64,000 nucleotides of DNA from Desulfuromusa sp. (lineage in GTDB: Bacteria; Desulfobacterota; Desulfuromonadia; Desulfuromonadales; Geopsychrobacteraceae): NCBI GenBank assembly GCA_016744595.1, contig JADGEB010000004.1, forward strand, positions 62,001 to 126,000, in the 5' to 3' direction. The notes under the pieces were generated by a model. It did no database searches, had not been told where the DNA came from, and worked only from the letters and a program-made list of their open reading frames with translations. Made by a program: the position numbers and the translations under genes. This document shows positions 61,403-64,000 of this stretch, piece by piece; position 1 is the stretch's first letter, and the number at the start of each line of letters is the position of its first letter.

Positions 61403-64000
61403 TTACATCTCCCGCAAAGGCGCTTGCCACGCCTGCTTCAAGTGTTCAAGTGTCTCATGAACCAGACTCTGTCCATGCAAACCATTGATAATCAGGTTGG
61501 ACTGTTCAATAACCTGCCCAATACAACGACAACTCTGTCCAGAAAACAACGCTTCAAAAGTATCTTTATTCTTCGCTGGTATGGTCACCAACAAACGACT
61601 CTGTGATTCGGAAAAAAGAAGTTTATCCTCACGAATAGCCTGTTCTGCATCGAGATAGGAAAGTTCAATCTGAATCCCGAAACCACCAGCAAAAGCAGAT
61701 TCAGCCAGAGCAACCCCCAGGCCGCCATCCGAAAGGTCGTGACAGGAAGCGACAATATTCTGTTGCTGGGCTTGATTTAGGGTTCGATAGCGAAGTAATG
61801 CCGGCTCAGCGTCAACCTGAGGGACTTGACTCCCCAACTCACCATGTTGCGCATAATATTCTGAGCCACCTAACTCGTCAGTAGTGGTTCCTAACAGATA
61901 AACAAGATCTCCCGCCCGTTTAACATCCATAGAAACAGCTTTACGTGCATCAGCAATTTTTCCAATCACCGAAAACAGAACAGTTGGCGGAATAGATATT
62001 TTCGTCCCGGCAATCTGGTAGTCGTTTTTCATCGAATCTTTGCCCGAAATCAGTGGCACTCCGTATGCGACACAATAATCATACAGTGCTTGATTTGCAC
62101 GAACCAATTGCGCAGCTTTGTGCCTTCCATCAGGAGTTTTTTCACTCTCCACCGGATCACACCAACAGAAGTTATCCAGACCGGCAACATGATCAATATT
62201 ACCACCAACAGCAACATAGTTACGCAGCCCTTCATCAATGGCACAAGCCATCATGTGATAAGTATCAATATCACTGTAGTTAGGACAAATCCCGTGGGAA
62301 ACAACCACACCTTCAAACGAATCAAGCAACGGCCTGTAGACAGCAGCATCCGAAGGGCCATCATTAGCCACACCCATCAGCGGTTTGATCACAGTTCCAG
62401 CCTGGACTTCATGATCATAACGACGCACAACCGATTCCTTGGAACAGATATTCAAACGTGACAAAAGCTGTTTTAGTTCCTTACCAAGATTTTCTGGTTG
62501 TTCAAAATCAGGCTCAAATAATTCTTTCAGCTCCCATTTTGCCGGGATAACCATTTGTGGGACACCCTCATGAACAAAGTCCATACTTAAATAAGAGACA
62601 GTCTTTCCTTCATAGAGGCAATGAAAATAACCCGAATCAGTAAAGGTACCAAGATCAGTTGCTTCAACATCCATCTCAGTCGCAAGAGAAATAAATTCTT
62701 CCAGCTTATCTTCCGGAACCGCCAGAGTCATCCGTTCTTGAGCTTCAGAAATAAGAATTTCCCACGGTTGTAAGCCTGGATATTTTAGTGGAGCACGATC
62801 CAGATGAAGCTCCAACCCTCCCGTATCTTCAGCCATTTCTCCAACAGAAGAGGAAAGACCACCTGCACCGTTATCGGTAATTGAGTTATACAAACCCCGA
62901 TCACGAGCGATAATCAAGAAATCGAACATCTTACGCTGGGTAATCGGATCGCCAATTTGTACAGCTGTCACTGGTGAGCCTTCGTGCAATTCCTCTGAAG
63001 AGAAAGTCGCGCCGTGAATACCATCTTTTCCAATCAACCCACCAGTCATAACAATATGGTCACCAACCAGTACCGATTTTTCGTGACAAGGTTCTCCGTG
63101 CAGCATACGTGGCATCAATGAAGCAGTGCCACAATAGACCAACGGCTTACCGACAAATCTTTCATCAAAAACGATCGATCCATTGATAGTTGGGATACCA
63201 CTTTTATTGCCACCATGTTCCACACCTTCAACCACCCCATCAAAGATCCGGCGAGGATGTAACAGGCGCGGTGGCAACTCTTTTTCTAAAAACGGGGAAG
63301 CAAAACAGAATACATCAGTATTGAAAATTAACCGTGCCCCCATACCAGTCCCCATACCGTCCCGGTTAACACCGACAATTCCCGTCAGAGCGCCGCCGTA
63401 AGGGTCGAGAGCACTCGGAGAATTATGGGTTTCAACTTTAAACACCACGCTCCAGTCAGTATTAAACTCAATAACCCCAGCATTGTCTTTAAACACCGAA
63501 AGACAATAATCATCCTTACCGAGATTTTCCCTAACTTTTTCGGTTGCACCTACGATATAAGTCTTAAACAAGGAATCAATAATCTGTAAATTTCCGTTTT
63601 CATCTTCGTACTCAATTTTTGCCGAGAAAATTTTATGCTTGCAGTGTTCACTCCAAGTCTGAGCCAGGGTTTCCAGCTCAACATCTGTCAATTCAGCTCC
63701 GAGACCAACCTTCTGCCGTTCAGTAACAACCTTTGAATCAGCAATATGACGTTTAATTTTGTGCATTTCTTCAAGGTTCAGCGCAAGCATCCCCTGGCGA
63801 CTGATGTCGAGTAATTCTTTATCGGTCAATTCAAGACTTAGAGTACGAACTGTCGGAGCCGTATCGCTGACAACTTTGGGGACTGTGATCGAAACACCAA
63901 CCAGAGGATCAAGCTCATCAGCAGATAACGTAGTCCAGTGTTGAATCAGGCCGTTAGCCAAAAAATCTGCGGCAATTTTTTCAGCAATAATCTTGTCAGT
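61403..64000 (-). CDS. purL: phosphoribosylformylglycinamidine synthase, large subunit (5' end beyond window)
   Basis: At least 865 residues are visible. PurL converts FGAR to FGAM using ATP and ammonia from PurQ. Visible are LAQTWSEHCKHKIFSAKIEYED, KVETHNSPSALDPYGGALTG (ATP site), GDHIVMTGGLIGKDGIHGA, NGAGGLSSSVGEMAEDTGG, and a second AIRS-type half (ISGKDSMKNDYQIAG, SCHDLSDGGLGVALAESAF). The frame stays open to base 64000 upstream of an in-frame TTG at 63961, so the true start is outside. The size and extended N terminus point to the long PurL form. Confidence 0.95.
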   Translation of the reverse strand, partial: TDKIIAEKIAADFLANGLIQHWTTLSADELDPLVGVSITVPKVVSDTAPTVRTLSLELTDKELLDISRQGMLALNLEEMHKIKRHIADSKVVTERQKVGLGAELTDVELETLAQTWSEHCKHKIFSAKIEYEDENGNLQIIDSLFKTYIVGATEKVRENLGKDDYCLSVFKDNAGVIEFNTDWSVVFKVETHNSPSALDPYGGALTGIVGVNRDGMGTGMGARLIFNTDVFCFASPFLEKELPPRLLHPRRIFDGVVEGVEHGGNKSGIPTINGSIVFDERFVGKPLVYCGTASLMPRMLHGEPCHEKSVLVGDHIVMTGGLIGKDGIHGATFSSEELHEGSPVTAVQIGDPITQRKMFDFLIIARDRGLYNSITDNGAGGLSSSVGEMAEDTGGLELHLDRAPLKYPGLQPWEILISEAQERMTLAVPEDKLEEFISLATEMDVEATDLGTFTDSGYFHCLYEGKTVSYLSMDFVHEGVPQMVIPAKWELKELFEPDFEQPENLGKELKQLLSRLNICSKESVVRRYDHEVQAGTVIKPLMGVANDGPSDAAVYRPLLDSFEGVVVSHGICPNYSDIDTYHMMACAIDEGLRNYVAVGGNIDHVAGLDNFCWCDPVESEKTPDGRHKAAQLVRANQALYDYCVAYGVPLISGKDSMKNDYQIAGTKISIPPTVLFSVIGKIADARKAVSMDVKRAGDLVYLLGTTTDELGGSEYYAQHGELGSQVPQVDAEPALLRYRTLNQAQQQNIVASCHDLSDGGLGVALAESAFAGGFGIQIELSYLDAEQAIREDKLLFSESQSRLLVTIPAKNKDTFEALFSGQSCRCIGQVIEQSNLIINGLHGQSLVHETLEHLKQAWQAPLREM

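Overview
The window looks like a chromosomal segment of a marine or sediment Desulfuromonadales-type bacterium (Desulfobacterota). This is inferred from gene content and moderately AT-rich composition, not from a marker gene: two-component kinases with PAS/GAF domains, a PATAN-domain protein beside a PilT-like ATPase, a stand-alone MEMO protein and a pyk/glycerate-kinase pair. No rRNA, CRISPR array, intact insertion sequence or prophage is visible. Four tRNA genes are present: Leu-GAG, Gln-TTG, Cys-GCA and Gly-GCC.

Left third (1-19446): a gamma-carbonic-anhydrase-like gene cut by the window edge, an IHF/HU-type protein and two tandem XRE-cupin regulators. A PAS/GAF hybrid kinase, secG and tRNA-Leu follow. 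Next is a signalling block in which a periplasmic binding protein, a membrane kinase, a single-domain response regulator and a hybrid kinase all point the same way. After that come pyruvate kinase, a glycerate-kinase remnant with its middle deleted, a PATAN/PilT-like pair, a phosphagen (arginine-kinase-type) kinase coupled to an unlisted 52-residue membrane protein, a short tRNA-Gln-derived element and an aspartate/aromatic aminotransferase.

Middle (19602-31369): a TetR-TolC-MFP-RND efflux operon with two palindromic operator candidates, a PilZ protein, gltX, MEMO/AMMECR-type and TSUP genes, tRNA-Cys and a membrane-anchored glucose/sorbosone-dehydrogenase-like protein.

The main feature is one leftward gene train from 54689 down to 31468: ispH, pfaD (enoyl reductase), pfaA (KS-AT-4xACP-KR-DH), a pfaC-like giant (KS-CLF-AT-DH-DH), a dihydrolipoamide-dehydrogenase-like flavoprotein, oleA, oleB, oleC, oleD and a phosphopantetheinyl transferase. 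It joins a complete polyunsaturated fatty-acid synthase, its activating enzyme and all four long-chain olefin enzymes. The natural reading is a dedicated route in which the PKS-like synthase makes polyunsaturated acyl thioesters. OleA would condense two of these head to head, OleD reduces the product, OleC closes the beta-lactone and OleB decarboxylates it to a polyene hydrocarbon of the hentriacontanonaene kind. The two sets of genes lie at separate loci in the familiar Shewanella case. Their union here, with an extra flavoprotein, is the strongest candidate for something new.

Right end (54819-64000): tRNA-Gly, pgsA and a lytic transglycosylase. Divergent from these is nadB-chorismate mutase-stand-alone DAHP-synthase regulatory domain, behind a near-consensus sigma70 promoter. 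A purL-purQ-purF-pyrE nucleotide operon follows, with purL running off the window. No gene-free stretch exceeds about 310 bases. The longest, 17762-18073, holds a terminator and the tRNA-derived element.
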